This document shows positions 1 through 11,501 of a stretch of DNA of 63,533 nt, in pieces. Location of the stretch: the NCBI RefSeq assembly GCF_009789195.1, contig NZ_WSTC01000034.1, forward strand, positions 1 through 63,533, given 5' to 3'. The first letter of the stretch is position 1; each line of letters begins with the position of its first letter. The position numbers and the translations under genes were made by a program. The notes under the pieces are model-generated. The model had not been told where the DNA came from, made no database searches, and saw nothing but the letters and a program-made list of their open reading frames with translations. Source of the DNA: Paenibacillus sp. MMS18-CY102. Its GTDB lineage: Bacteria; Bacillota; Bacilli; Paenibacillales; Paenibacillaceae.

Positions 1-126
1 TACGTGTTACTCACCCGTCCGCCGCTAAGCATCAGAGGTGCAAGCACCTCATCAACTCCGCTCGACTTGCATGTATTAGGCACGCCGCCAGCGTTCGTCC
101 TGAGCCAGGATCAAACTCTCCATAAA
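1..126 (-). rRNA. rrs: 16S ribosomal RNA, 5' end only (cut by window edge)
   Basis: The reverse complement reads as the conserved start of bacterial 16S rRNA: GAGAGTTTGATCCTGGCTCA, then the conserved stretch leading to GGCGGCGTGCCTAATACATG and the V1 hairpin. The gene runs leftward out of the window, so only about the first 125 bases are present. The V1 loop (GATGAGGTGCTTGCACCTC) is of the kind seen in Paenibacillus-like Bacillota, but it is too short for species placement. The exact mature 5' end is uncertain by a few bases. Confidence 0.97.
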
Positions 127-253
127 AAGTTTGTAGCTCATTTCGTACTGACTTGTGTTACATATCGTTTGGATCGACGTGATCCATTTGTCCAGTTTTC
201 AAGGAACTTGTATCGCTTGTCCAACCTGCAGTGTTTCGCGGTGACAAGATAAT

Positions 254-282
254 ACTTTATCATCTTTGGACTTTCGTGTCAA
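254..282 (-). promoter_or_regulatory. rrn promoter P2 (sigma-A type)
   Basis: On the minus strand there is a perfect -35 TTGACA (277-282), a 17-base spacer and a TAAAGT -10 (254-259). It sits about 130 bases upstream of the 16S start, as expected for a proximal rRNA promoter. The leader between it and the 16S gene contains CTTGAAAACTGGACAA, a common rrn leader sequence in Bacillota. Confidence 0.7.
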
Positions 283-349
283 CAACTAGTTTTTCTTGTT
301 GTTTCCTGTCGTTTGTTGTTGAAACATGTCGTCCGAAGCGACAAGAAAT

Positions 350-378
350 AATATAACACGCTCGAATCCAAAATACAA
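350..378 (-). promoter_or_regulatory. rrn promoter P1 (sigma-A type)
   Basis: On the minus strand TTGTAT (373-378) is followed by a 17-base spacer and TATATT (350-355). It lies about 95 bases upstream of P2, giving the tandem promoter arrangement typical of rRNA operons. The region 127-430 holds no gene; it is promoter and leader DNA. Confidence 0.5.
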
Positions 379-430
379 CTTGTAAAATAAACCAATTGCG
401 ATCATTTTAAATTACGCTCCATATACATAT

Positions 431-480
431 AAAAAGCCGCTGCATGCGCAGACAATTTGCCCTTACGCATACTGCGGCTT
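431..480 (-). terminator. Rho-independent terminator downstream of ligA
   Basis: On the minus strand AAGCCGC...GCGGCTT forms a long interrupted stem followed by TTTTT. It lies 20 bases past the ligA stop and separates it from the rRNA promoter region. Confidence 0.75.
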
Positions 481-500
481 ACAACCGTACATTGCTAGGC

Positions 501-2591
<2,091 letters not shown>

Positions 2592-2625
2592 CTAAAATGG
2601 TCGTAACCGATATCTGATCGAGCAT

Positions 2626-5037
2626 CTATACCTTTGTAATTGGCGCAAAAGCGGCCAGCAGCTTCTTCACGCCTACTGGCGCTGGGAAAGCAATCTGCAG
2701 CTCGGTGTCATTGCCGGCACCTTTGACCGAGACGATGACGCCCTCGCCCCACTTGCCATGGGCAACTTTATCGCCCGTGGCGAACTGCTTCGCCGCGCCG
2801 CTTGCCGCTGCTCCGCCCGTCACCTTAGCGGCGGAATCCAGCGGCGATGTAACGCGCACGCCGCCGCTGCTGCCGGCGCTGGCACCAGCCGCGCCGCCCG
2901 TCGAGGTGCGGACGGTGCCTTGGGTGCCCCCGCGGTACCCGAAGCCGCCAGCCTGCTGGGCTCCGGCTGAAGGCGCTGCGGCGCCCCCCCGGCGCGTTGC
3001 AGACCAGCCGCCTGCAACGCCACCGCTGTAGCCAAGGCCGCCGCCACTGCCGCCGATGCGGCCAGGCGAAGCCATCTGCTTCACATCCTCTGGGATTTCC
3101 ATGAGGAAACGGGAAGGCGGGTTCGTCGCGGTACGCCCAAACAGCGTACGCATGCGCGCGCATAGCAGGTAGAGGCGCTTCTCGGCGCGCGTGATGCCTA
3201 CATAAGCAAGGCGCCTTTCTTCCTCAAGCTCCTCATTATCCATGAATGCACGGCTATGCGGGAATACACTTTCCTCCATCCCGATAATGAAGACGACTGG
3301 GAACTCCAAGCCTTTGGCACTGTGCATCGTCATGAGAACGACGGCATCCTGCGGCTGCCCGTCCTCTTCTTCCTTGTTCATTGAGTCAATATCCGCAATA
3401 AGCGCTAAGTCGGTTAAGAAGGCAACCAACGATTTATCTTCATTATTTTTCTCAAATTCCAAAGTAACGGACAGGAACTCCTCTATATTCTCGACACGCG
3501 CCTTCGACTCCAGCGTATTTTCCCGTTGCAGCTCTAGCCGGTACTCTGACATCTCGAGCACTTTCTCCGTTAACTCCGTGACGGATAGGTAATCCACCAT
3601 CCGCGTCAGGTTCGCAATCATATCGCGGAATTGGACAAGTGTAGCGCGTGTTTTACCTGCGACATCCAGCCCGCCGAATTCATCCAGCGTTCCAAGCGCA
3701 GCGTACATCGAGATGCCGCGCCGCGCAGCTTCCTCAGCGATTTTGCCAACAGTTGTGTCCCCGATGCCCCGCTTCGGTACATTAATGATTCGCGTAAAGC
3801 TAATATCATCGTCCGGATTGGAAATAAGGCGCAAATAAGCAAGCAAGTCCTTGATTTCTTTGCGGTCGTAGAATTTTATGCCGCCTACGATTTGATAAGG
3901 GATATCCGACTTGATCAAAATTTCCTCGATTACCCGCGATTGCGCATTGGTCCGGTACAAAATCGCATGATCCGCATATTTGCGCCCTTCCTTGAAGCTC
4001 TTGCCGATCTCCCCGGTTACAAAATAGCCTTCATCATGCTCCGAATCCGCCTGATAAATCGAGATTGCGTCGCCAGCGCCCTGATCGGTCCACAGCCGCT
4101 TCGGCTTGCGCCCGGTGTTGTTGCCGATAACTGCATTCGCCGCATTCAAGATATTCGACGTCGAACGGTAGTTCTGCTCGAGCATAATCGTTTTGGATTC
4201 CGGATAGTCTTGTTCGAAATTCAAAATGTTCGTAATATCAGCACCGCGCCAACGGTAAATCGACTGGTCGCTATCGCCCACGACGCAAATGTTGTGATGC
4301 TTATCAGCAAGCATGCGGCACAGCATGTACTGCGCCCGGTTCGTATCCTGATACTCGTCTACATGAAGGAAACGGAATTTATTTTGGTAAAATTGCAAAA
4401 CTTCCGGCTCATCTGTGAACAGCTTGATTGTCGTCATAATAAGATCGTCGAAGTCCAACGAATTGTTGGCACGCAGCCTCTTCTGGTACTGCTCATAGAC
4501 ATTCGCTGCGATCTGTTCGAAGTAGTCCCCTACCTTGGCCGCGAAGCGCTCTGGCGAGAGCAATTCGTTTTTGGCGCTGGAAATAGCCGCTTGAACCGTC
4601 TTAGGCTCGATTTTTTTCGTATCGATATTCTGGTCCTTCATAATGTTTCGAATGACGGACAGCTGGTCTCCAGAATCGAGAATGGAGAAACTGGATGTAA
4701 AGCCGATCCGGCTAATGTCCTTGCGCAAAATTCGTACGCACATCGAGTGGAACGTCGATACCCAGATGTCGCTGCCGGATGGCCCGACGAGCTTCGCTAC
4801 CCGATCCTGCATCTCTCGCGCCGCTTTGTTCGTGAACGTAATAGCGAGAATGCTCCATGGCGCAATCCGCTTCTTCTGAATCAAGTAAGCAATGCGGTGC
4901 GTCAGCACGCGTGTCTTGCCGCTGCCCGCTCCCGCCATAATGAGAAGCGGCCCTTCCGTTGCCTGAACGGCAGCTTGCTGCTGAGGGTTTAATTTGGCTA
5001 CAGCAGCATCGATATCCATATGGTTGTTAAACATCAT
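2626..5037 (-). CDS. pcrA: ATP-dependent DNA helicase PcrA (UvrD family)
   Basis: Superfamily 1 3'-5' helicase for repair and rolling-circle replication. Visible motifs: Walker [16 protein letters not shown] near residue 40, motif Ia [12 protein letters not shown], Walker B VDEYQDTN, motif [18 protein letters not shown], motif IV EQNYRS, motif [18 protein letters not shown] and [14 protein letters not shown]. The C-terminal end ([12 protein letters not shown]) is the RNA-polymerase-binding Tudor-like domain. Between helicase core and Tudor-like domain is an unusually Gly/Ala/Ser-rich linker of about 90 residues. The start chosen has AAAGGAG 12 bases upstream; an ATG at 5061 with GAAGG is also possible. 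Confidence 0.96.
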   Translation of the reverse strand: MMFNNHMDIDAAVAKLNPQQQAAVQATEGPLLIMAGAGSGKTRVLTHRIAYLIQKKRIAPWSILAITFTNKAAREMQDRVAKLVGPSGSDIWVSTFHSMCVRILRKDISRIGFTSSFSILDSGDQLSVIRNIMKDQNIDTKKIEPKTVQAAISSAKNELLSPERFAAKVGDYFEQIAANVYEQYQKRLRANNSLDFDDLIMTTIKLFTDEPEVLQFYQNKFRFLHVDEYQDTNRAQYMLCRMLADKHHNICVVGDSDQSIYRWRGADITNILNFEQDYPESKTIMLEQNYRSTSNILNAANAVIGNNTGRKPKRLWTDQGAGDAISIYQADSEHDEGYFVTGEIGKSFKEGRKYADHAILYRTNAQSRVIEEILIKSDIPYQIVGGIKFYDRKEIKDLLAYLRLISNPDDDISFTRIINVPKRGIGDTTVGKIAEEAARRGISMYAALGTLDEFGGLDVAGKTRATLVQFRDMIANLTRMVDYLSVTELTEKVLEMSEYRLELQRENTLESKARVENIEEFLSVTLEFEKNNEDKSLVAFLTDLALIADIDSMNKEEEDGQPQDAVVLMTMHSAKGLEFPVVFIIGMEESVFPHSRAFMDNEELEEERRLAYVGITRAEKRLYLLCARMRTLFGRTATNPPSRFLMEIPEDVKQMASPGRIGGSGGGLGYSGGVAGGWSATRRGGAAAPSAGAQQAGGFGYRGGTQGTVRTSTGGAAGASAGSSGGVRVTSPLDSAAKVTGGAAASGAAKQFATGDKVAHGKWGEGVIVSVKGAGNDTELQIAFPAPVGVKKLLAAFAPITKV

Positions 5038-5220
5038 TTTTATACGTAACTCCTTTGCCATTGGCTAGGCCTTCAAGCCGGCGATACGGCCGCACGGACG
5101 CTGGTTGGACAGCTCCAAAAACGGAAGCTGCGGCAGCCCCGTTCGCTAATGTGTTCGCATCGTTGTTCGCCTGTGTATGTCTAGTCTAGTCAACCGCGCC
5201 CGCAGTGTCAATTTCCAAAT

Positions 5221-5254
5221 AAAAAAGCAGCGGAACCCTGCTGGAACCTGCTGC
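5221..5254 (-). terminator. Terminator between pcrB and pcrA
   Basis: On the minus strand GCAGCAGG...CCGCTGC folds into a hairpin followed by TTTTTT, just after the pcrB stop. It suggests that pcrB transcription mostly ends here and that pcrA either has its own promoter or depends on read-through. Confidence 0.7.
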
Positions 5255-5269
5255 CTCTTCGCTAATCCG

Positions 5270-5974
5270 TTATTCAAATGGCGTATCTTGGACAGCCTGT
5301 ACCGTCGAGAGCGCTGCCTGCAAATCACTGTAAATAATGTTCCCGACAACGACTGTATGCGCCGCCCGCGCCGCCTCAGCAGCCCGCTCCGCATTATTAA
5401 TGCCGCCGCCATAAATGACTCTTGCTTGCGATACCGCTTCAGAAGCCCGCCGAACAAGCGACATATCGCCAAATGTGCCGCTGTATTCCAAGTAAACTGC
5501 CGGCATTCGCATCAAACGGTCAGCCAGCTGTACGAGGGCGATGACTTCTGCTGGCTCTAGCTCCGTGCGCGCGCCGCTCACTTGGGCAGCCGTCGCATCT
5601 TGGTTCAAAATAATATAGCCTTCGCCGGCTGTGATGTCCCAAGGAATAAGGCTCCCGAACTCTTTCATCGCTTCTGCTTGCCTGCCGACCAGCCATTGCG
5701 CATCATCCGTATTCAATACAAGCGGAACAAAATAGTAATCAAAGCCTGGCACCGCAGCCTCTAGGCTCGTCACTTCCAGTACGCAATCTACCGCATATCG
5801 ACGAATGCGCGACATCAGCTCCACCGTATTATCAAATGTAATGCCGCTCGAACCGCCAACCATAATGGCATCTGTGCCGGACATGCAAATCGCATCAAGC
5901 GCCTCATCCGAAATCTCGCGATCCGGGTCAAGCTTGAATACATGCCTCCAGCCGGCGTACCACGCCCCGTCCAT
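5270..5974 (-). CDS. pcrB: Heptaprenylglyceryl phosphate synthase PcrB
   Basis: TIM-barrel prenyltransferase that joins glycerol-1-phosphate and a polyprenyl diphosphate to make an ether lipid in Bacillota. Family features are the start WRHVFKLDPDREISDEAL, the phosphate-binding MVGGSSGITFDN, YLEYSGTFGD and RVIYGGGINN near the C terminus. The open frame extends 88 residues upstream, but that part (Arg-rich, no homology visible) is not expected to be coding. The ATG at 5974 has AGGAG at a normal distance and gives 234 residues, the usual family length. It lies upstream of pcrA as in Bacillus. Confidence 0.93.
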   Translation of the reverse strand: MDGAWYAGWRHVFKLDPDREISDEALDAICMSGTDAIMVGGSSGITFDNTVELMSRIRRYAVDCVLEVTSLEAAVPGFDYYFVPLVLNTDDAQWLVGRQAEAMKEFGSLIPWDITAGEGYIILNQDATAAQVSGARTELEPAEVIALVQLADRLMRMPAVYLEYSGTFGDMSLVRRASEAVSQARVIYGGGINNAERAAEAARAAHTVVVGNIIYSDLQAALSTVQAVQDTPFE

Positions 5975-6060
5975 CCTGCCACGCTCCTGCCTATTGGTGT
6001 AATGACAACAGTCTAGGGCAACGGCTGTCCGGCTGTCAAACCGTGGCGCGGCAGATCGGG

Positions 6061-6318
6061 TTAATCTACACCCTCGCCGACTGTCAGCCCAAGCATAGCA
6101 GAAATCGGCTTCAGGACGACGCCAACCCAGTAAACGCTCGTTAATGACTCTGCGAAAGACCAGTTCATCGCGATTCCCATCGCCATAAAGGAAGACCAAG
6201 CGAGCAGAAGGAAGAATACGGCGAAGTCGCGATACCATTTGTTGCGAATAAGCGGCCTGCCGCCCAAAAATAGCAGAGCAATGAAAACGACTATAATCGC
6301 TGCAGCAGAATAGGGCAT
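6061..6318 (-). CDS. Small two-TM membrane protein at the end of the ger operon
   Basis: 85 residues with two or three hydrophobic segments (AAAIIVVFIALLFLGG; FAVFFLLLAWSSFMAMGIAM; VGVVLKPISAML). It starts 3 bases after the gerC stop, so it is almost certainly the last gene of the germination operon. Small membrane proteins are known beside germinant receptors (the GerD/2B9.2-type accessory subunits), but this one cannot be assigned by sequence alone. It could be a receptor accessory subunit; function unknown. Confidence 0.7.
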   Translation of the reverse strand: MPYSAAAIIVVFIALLFLGGRPLIRNKWYRDFAVFFLLLAWSSFMAMGIAMNWSFAESLTSVYWVGVVLKPISAMLGLTVGEGVD

Positions 6319-6321
6319 TGG

Positions 6322-7560
6322 TTATCCTCCTTTCTCTTTGTTGGTCAAGTACTGGAATGACTTATTGCTCAAGCCCATGCGGGCAATTCGAAGATCTACA
6401 TGAACTTCAAGCTGTGTCGTTGTGAAAACACCGCTCCACTCCTTGCTCCATTGCTTTTTCCACATCTTCGGGTATTTGCGATGCGCTTTCTCCGCTGCGC
6501 CAAACAAATCCGTTTCAAGCTGCTGCCCTCGCGACCAAGCCTCCAGCATCATGGACCGGATATATTTTTCTCCAGCCTTCTCTATTAGGCTTATGGTCTC
6601 CGGCTTATACAGATTTTGCGAACAGCTTGATTCCGTTAATGACCCCGAAGCATGTACGACAGCCGAGTATGCCAACCGGCCATCCTGAAGCTCCGGCTTC
6701 AGCTTGGTGGACGACCTTACAATTTGGATCGTGTCGTAACTCATCTTCCCTTTCTCGCTGCCGCAAGGAACGACTAAGCTAGCTTGCTGCACCGAATTTC
6801 TCAAATAAGAAGCACCCAACGATTGTTTTCGGCTCATCCAACCGACCATTTTGCCATTATGCAGAACAGCCAATCGCCCCAGCTTCAGCTTGGATTGCGT
6901 CGCGATTTGGGACAATGATTGCAAGGAAGAGTTATCTCCGCTGCCTGATAGATAGATTTCCGGCAATACCGTACTCTTGGCTTCGCCGGTAAGATCCATT
7001 GCGACCTGATACACCTTCATGTTAGGCAAAACGGACGTGTTTTTCGTCTCGGACGTAATGATATCCTTTAAGCCTTCGCCCGGAATGACTTGCAATTGCA
7101 TAAATTGCTCCAGCACGCGCCTGGCTTTGCCTGGGGTTATGAGCATGCTTACCGTCTCGCGGGGGCCGGCATTTCGAAAATATACGTCCATAAGTTCGTC
7201 AAAGCCCCGGCGAGCTACGTCCTCGCTAAGGATGACCACCCTGTTATGCGCAAAAAACAATTTGCGGGGGCTTTCGGAATGGCTGTGCATCATCGCTCCG
7301 CGAATCGACTTTCCCTTGGTTGAATACACAATTACCGGCGATTTAGGCGATCCACCGCCAGCCGTTCCTAGACCTGAAGATATCGAAGCCGGTATGACGA
7401 CCTGATAGGTTACGACCCATTGCTCACCATCCCAATCAATACCTGTCGCTGAAGTGATGCCCAATTCATTCAATTCGATTCGATTCCAGCATCCAGTCAT
7501 CATCAGTACCATCCATAGGAGTACACCAGCTATGAGGAACTTGCGCAAACGTCCATTCAT
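6322..7560 (-). CDS. gerC: Ger(x)C-family germinant receptor lipoprotein
   Basis: C subunit of a nutrient germinant receptor, anchored on the outer face of the spore inner membrane. The N terminus is a lipoprotein signal (FLIAGVLLWMVLMMTGCW) with lipobox Cys near residue 22. The conserved GerC start follows: CWNRIELNELGITSATGIDWD, seen here in part. The C-terminal domain carries the family's ...AWSRGQQLETDLFG...HRKYPKMWKK block. 412 residues. The ATG at 7560 overlaps the upstream permease stop by 4 bases (ATGA), giving translational coupling; a longer open frame upstream is inside that gene and rejected. Confidence 0.93.
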   Translation of the reverse strand: MNGRLRKFLIAGVLLWMVLMMTGCWNRIELNELGITSATGIDWDGEQWVVTYQVVIPASISSGLGTAGGGSPKSPVIVYSTKGKSIRGAMMHSHSESPRKLFFAHNRVVILSEDVARRGFDELMDVYFRNAGPRETVSMLITPGKARRVLEQFMQLQVIPGEGLKDIITSETKNTSVLPNMKVYQVAMDLTGEAKSTVLPEIYLSGSGDNSSLQSLSQIATQSKLKLGRLAVLHNGKMVGWMSRKQSLGASYLRNSVQQASLVVPCGSEKGKMSYDTIQIVRSSTKLKPELQDGRLAYSAVVHASGSLTESSCSQNLYKPETISLIEKAGEKYIRSMMLEAWSRGQQLETDLFGAAEKAHRKYPKMWKKQWSKEWSGVFTTTQLEVHVDLRIARMGLSNKSFQYLTNKEKGG

Positions 7561-8663
7561 GGAGCCGGCGCCCCTTTCTTGCTCTGACCGTTCTTCGTTA
7601 CTAATAAGCCCAGGCCGATTGCGATAGGCATTCCGATGTTGAATAAAAACAAGAAGGGCACCGCTCCAATCGAACCAAGGAACCCGATCTCGGCGTTCCT
7701 TGGCCATGCTGCCACCGCCGTAACGACGGCAAGCATGCTGATTCCGATCAGCACATGCCGGCTAGTGTGCGTATGAAGCGCATGCGACAAGCATTGTACA
7801 GAGGCGAACAAAAATACGGCCATTTTGATATACATGGTCATGCACCAGACAGACACGGTGAAAATCTCGATTCGTTCCAGAAACTTGCCAACCTCTACGA
7901 TTCCGACCATGTTAAAAAACGGGTACGACATCATTGGAACGAGCCTCGGGCCAAATATGGAAATGGCCATTACGGTGACAAGAATCACTAGGGCAGCGCT
8001 GCTAAGCACGCCAATCACACTCAATCGAACGAGTGAAGCAGGCTTCTTAATATAAGGCGACAGAATAAACAGGATTGATACTTCTGACAGCCACCCGAAC
8101 GGCGTAATCGATGCGGACACAATACTGATCGGATCCGCATCCAATAAAGGCAGCAGCCGGTTCACATTCATATCTCCAAAGTTAATGGCAATCGAAAAGG
8201 GGATAACAATGGTAAGCAGCAAGAGCACAACAAAGGAAGAACGAGCGATCGCTTCTATTCCGTGAGCCACTGTAAATGCTGTCACCGCTACCATAATGCC
8301 GACCAGCATAATTAAAGGCGTTTCATCCAGCACCAAATCCCCCATAAAATTAGCAAACTGCCTGACGATCATACAAAAGGCATTGAAATAGTAGAGACAA
8401 GATAAAATCCCGATCACCATGCCAATCGGTCTGCCGAACCGATTCTCCATCCAAACAACGAACGGCAGGCCGGGATTAGCCTTGCAAATCATAGCGATAA
8501 GTGCAGCGATAACTACGCTGGCAACGCCGGCAAGAATACCGGATATCCATGCATCGTTATGAGCTTGGCCAATCATCACCCCTGGTATCGCCAACACGGC
8601 CGTTGGCGTTATCGCATTATTAATCAGACTGACCGTTTGCAGGCTTGATATGGCAGGCTTCAT
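7557..8663 (-). CDS. gerB: Germinant receptor permease, GerB (GerAB/ArcD/ProY) family
   Basis: B subunit of a germinant receptor, a ten-helix protein of the APC transporter superfamily that is thought to bind the nutrient germinant. 368 residues with hydrophobic segments along the full length; family features include the N-terminal ISSLQTVSLINNAITPTAVL and the loop with LLPLLDADPISIVSASITPF. It starts 3 bases after the gerA stop and overlaps gerC. A second, different permease of the same family opens this operon (10281-11372). Confidence 0.92.
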   Translation of the reverse strand: MKPAISSLQTVSLINNAITPTAVLAIPGVMIGQAHNDAWISGILAGVASVVIAALIAMICKANPGLPFVVWMENRFGRPIGMVIGILSCLYYFNAFCMIVRQFANFMGDLVLDETPLIMLVGIMVAVTAFTVAHGIEAIARSSFVVLLLLTIVIPFSIAINFGDMNVNRLLPLLDADPISIVSASITPFGWLSEVSILFILSPYIKKPASLVRLSVIGVLSSAALVILVTVMAISIFGPRLVPMMSYPFFNMVGIVEVGKFLERIEIFTVSVWCMTMYIKMAVFLFASVQCLSHALHTHTSRHVLIGISMLAVVTAVAAWPRNAEIGFLGSIGAVPFLFLFNIGMPIAIGLGLLVTKNGQSKKGAPAP

Positions 8664-8666
8664 GGC

Positions 8667-10265
8667 TCAAGCTCCTTCCTGATCAGGATCGGGCATCTGA
8701 CCTCCGCCCACTCTCGTTGTGTTGTGCGGAGAAGCAATGCCTCTCGGCCGATTACGCATCGCCCACCAAGGGACGCGGATAATCACATCTTTCAGATTGC
8801 TCGGAATAAACGGCGAGATCGGAAGCAGGTAAGGCCTTCCGAAGGAACGCAAGCCGCATAAATGAGCGAGCACCATCATCAATCCGGACATAATGCCGAA
8901 CAGCCCGAACGTGCCGCCTAAGAGCATGAGCAGGAAGCGGATGAGCCGGGCCGCGATTCCCATATTCACAGCCGGAATGACGAAACTGGCAATAGCAGTG
9001 AACGACACGACAATAACCATAGCAGCTGAGACGAGCCCGGCCTGAACGGCCGCTTGGCCAAGTACGAGTGCGCCTACGATCGAAATAGCAGGACCGATGA
9101 TGCGCGGCATACGCACGCCCGCCTCACGCAAAATTTCAAACGTGATTTCCATTAGAAACGCTTCGACAAGCGCCGGGAACGGAACGCCTTCACGCTGTGC
9201 AGCCAAGCTGATTAGCAGCGAGGTCGGGAGCATTTCCTGATGAAAGGTTGTAATCGCGATATAAAGCGACGGCAATAGCATTGAAATAAAGAATGACGTG
9301 AACCGAATGAGCCGAAGAAACGTAGCGATGTCATAACGCTGATAATAATCTTCGCTCGATTGAAAAAACTTAACGAAAGTGACTGGTGCAATGAGAACGA
9401 ACGGCGTGCCCGACACCATAATGACAACTTGCCCTTCGAGTATGCTCGCGCAGGCGGTATCCGGCCGTTCCGTATTCTGGATAAGCGGGAACGGCGTAAA
9501 CGCCTTATCTTGAATAAACTCCTCGATATAGCCACTCTCCAATACGCCATCGATCTCAATCGCATCTATACGCCTGTGCACTTCCTTCACGACATCCGCT
9601 TGGGCAGTGCCTTGCAAGTAGACAACCGCAATATTGGTGCGCGTCTCCCGGCCTACGATTTTATAGTCCATACGAAGGTTGGGAGACTTAATAATTTTGC
9701 GGACAAGCGCTGTGTTCGTACGCAAATTTTCGGTAAAGCCTTCTTTGGGGCCGCGAACGACGGTCTGGGAGCTCGGTTCTTCAACCGCCCTGCTCTCTCC
9801 CCCTGTCGTATCGATAAGTATCGCTCGCAAGCTTCCCTCTACGACGATGATTGAGCCGCCCTCTAGCATTGCATAGCCCGCTTCCTCAACGGTGGTTACG
9901 GGACGGATTTTGCCTACTGCGATGGACCTTTCGGTCAGATGCCGGTATAAATCGTTGGCCCCCTGACCAGCCACTTGTCGGTTCGCATCATCCAATAGCC
10001 CCAACAGCATCATGCTAATGGCTGCACCGTCGACGATCCCATCGATGTAGAGCAGCGCATAACATTGATTATCGAACGAACGATGGGTCAATGTGCGGCA
10101 TACAATATCCGCTCCACCGCCTAGAAATCGATGAATTCGCTCAATATTTAATTCTAAATCCGTAAGCAGCACTTGCTCGGCGTGTTTGCTCTGTTCCAAA
10201 AGAGGGAGATTCCCCGAGCCTGCAGGAGCCTGCTCATTATCGTTGGGCATGGTTAGATTCCTCAC
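8667..10265 (-). CDS. gerA: Spore germination protein GerA (GerAA family)
   Basis: A subunit of a germinant receptor: a large soluble N-terminal half followed by a membrane half. The soluble part carries the family's LCYIDGIVDGAAISMML-like block (here LLYIDGIVDGAAISMMLL) and VRGPKEGFTENLRTNTALVR. The membrane half contains PALVEAFLMEITFEILREAGVRMPR and the IIGPAISIVGALVLGQAAV segment. 532 residues, a little longer than average through its N terminus. Preceded by the second permease, 15 bases upstream. Such operons are usually transcribed by sigma-G in the forespore. Confidence 0.95.
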   Translation of the reverse strand: MRNLTMPNDNEQAPAGSGNLPLLEQSKHAEQVLLTDLELNIERIHRFLGGGADIVCRTLTHRSFDNQCYALLYIDGIVDGAAISMMLLGLLDDANRQVAGQGANDLYRHLTERSIAVGKIRPVTTVEEAGYAMLEGGSIIVVEGSLRAILIDTTGGESRAVEEPSSQTVVRGPKEGFTENLRTNTALVRKIIKSPNLRMDYKIVGRETRTNIAVVYLQGTAQADVVKEVHRRIDAIEIDGVLESGYIEEFIQDKAFTPFPLIQNTERPDTACASILEGQVVIMVSGTPFVLIAPVTFVKFFQSSEDYYQRYDIATFLRLIRFTSFFISMLLPSLYIAITTFHQEMLPTSLLISLAAQREGVPFPALVEAFLMEITFEILREAGVRMPRIIGPAISIVGALVLGQAAVQAGLVSAAMVIVVSFTAIASFVIPAVNMGIAARLIRFLLMLLGGTFGLFGIMSGLMMVLAHLCGLRSFGRPYLLPISPFIPSNLKDVIIRVPWWAMRNRPRGIASPHNTTRVGGGQMPDPDQEGA

Positions 10266-10280
10266 TCAGTTATGGCCTTA

Positions 10281-11372
10281 TCATCCTTTGCCAGCCCGAA
10301 CTCCCGTCCTTATTCGCATGACGAGCAGAAGTACTGCCGGAATGGCAATCTGAAAAATCGGAAAGTGGTACTGTATATTTTGTTCAAACCCGATGTTAAC
10401 CTGCTGCATATAGCTCCTGAACAACAAAGAGCCGATGAAGATGCCAACGCCGACAGGGATGGCAGCGATGCGCAACGAAACTCGAAATAAGTACGCGAAC
10501 GCAATTGACGCACCTAAATAATAGGCTGTCAGCTTCACATACACGGCGGAGAATAACAGCAAGGAAACGATCGGGTCAATCCGCTCCAGTATGTTGCCGA
10601 AATCAATAAAGTTCGTAGCCTGAAGCAGCGGGACCGTACTCCAGTTCGCGAATGAACCAAGGCTTGCAATCGTCACGACATTCATCACCGTAATGAAAAC
10701 GCCTGCAAACAAATAGCCTTTAATCGTCATCTGCATAACTTGGCTGAATTCGCTCGTTTTGGCATACCGCCAGAACATAAGAAACAGCACCATTTCCCCG
10801 AACGGAAACGAAATAATTTCAGGAATCGCCGCATCCCACACCGGCTTGAAGCCTTGATCGAGCATCGGTGCCAGCCGGCTGAAATCAATTACCCCTGAGC
10901 TAATCAATAGGCAATAAAGCAGCACATAAATGAGCAGCAATATTGGCAGCAACACTTCCATCATTTGAAAAAACACGCCCGGCCCTCCAATGACTGCATA
11001 AGCGCTGATCAGGCAGATCATCAGGACAAGGATAGGCAGCGGCGTGTCCGAGAGCAGGAACATAATAGACAAGTCTGCGAATTCCCGTACATTCCGTACC
11101 GATTTATAGCTGTAGTAAATCACATACAATAAACCGAACGCGAAGCCCGTGATTCGCCCAAAGTACAGCATGAAGATCTCAATTAGATTCCGATCAGGTT
11201 CCAGCTTCTGAATCTGCAGCGTCACGAAGCTTAATAGCAGCAAGCCGGCCAACACCCCGATGCATACAGATATCCAGGCATCCCGCCCGGCACTGCCTCC
11301 TAGCAGAAATAAAGAAGAGCTGCCGATCAGAAACAGGATGACCATCGATGCCAGCTGTCTCGGCGTTATCAC
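10281..11372 (-). CDS. Second germinant receptor permease, GerB family
   Basis: First gene of the germination operon: 363 residues, about ten hydrophobic segments, with the GerAB-type start ITPRQLASMVILFLIGSSSL and the loop FSRLAPMLDQGFKPVWDAAI, matching the LLP...PI loop of the downstream permease. The two permeases are clearly different in sequence, so this is not a recent duplication. Operon order is permease-GerA-permease-GerC-small protein. Extra B subunits are known in some receptors and can alter germinant specificity. Confidence 0.9.
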   Translation of the reverse strand: MITPRQLASMVILFLIGSSSLFLLGGSAGRDAWISVCIGVLAGLLLLSFVTLQIQKLEPDRNLIEIFMLYFGRITGFAFGLLYVIYYSYKSVRNVREFADLSIMFLLSDTPLPILVLMICLISAYAVIGGPGVFFQMMEVLLPILLLIYVLLYCLLISSGVIDFSRLAPMLDQGFKPVWDAAIPEIISFPFGEMVLFLMFWRYAKTSEFSQVMQMTIKGYLFAGVFITVMNVVTIASLGSFANWSTVPLLQATNFIDFGNILERIDPIVSLLLFSAVYVKLTAYYLGASIAFAYLFRVSLRIAAIPVGVGIFIGSLLFRSYMQQVNIGFEQNIQYHFPIFQIAIPAVLLLVMRIRTGVRAGKG

Positions 11373-11439
11373 GGCGCCCCCTCCACAAAGTAGGTTAAAT
11401 TTCTTCTTTTACCATTCCCTTCTAATTGTAAAATGATGC

Positions 11440-11485
11440 AAAAAAAAAAGCCGGACCCCCATCCTGTTGGACGGTGACCCGACTT
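11440..11485 (-). terminator. Strong Rho-independent terminator after the U32 gene
   Basis: On the minus strand AGTCGGGTCACCGTC...GGTCCGGCT forms a GC-rich hairpin followed by a run of ten T. It ends the U32 gene transcript just before the ger operon. Confidence 0.85.
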
Positions 11486-11501
11486 TGTGAACGATACTTA
11501 T

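Noticed and set aside
3631-4992. Long open frame (453 codons) on the plus strand inside pcrA
   Set aside because: It is fully antisense to a helicase with all motifs intact and has no ribosome site or recognisable domain. GC-rich codons of pcrA produce such frames.
11386-11440. Possible sigma-G promoter for the ger operon (GCATC...AATGGTA)
   Set aside because: The -10 matches poorly to CATACTA and spacing is uncertain, so it is not listed as a feature.
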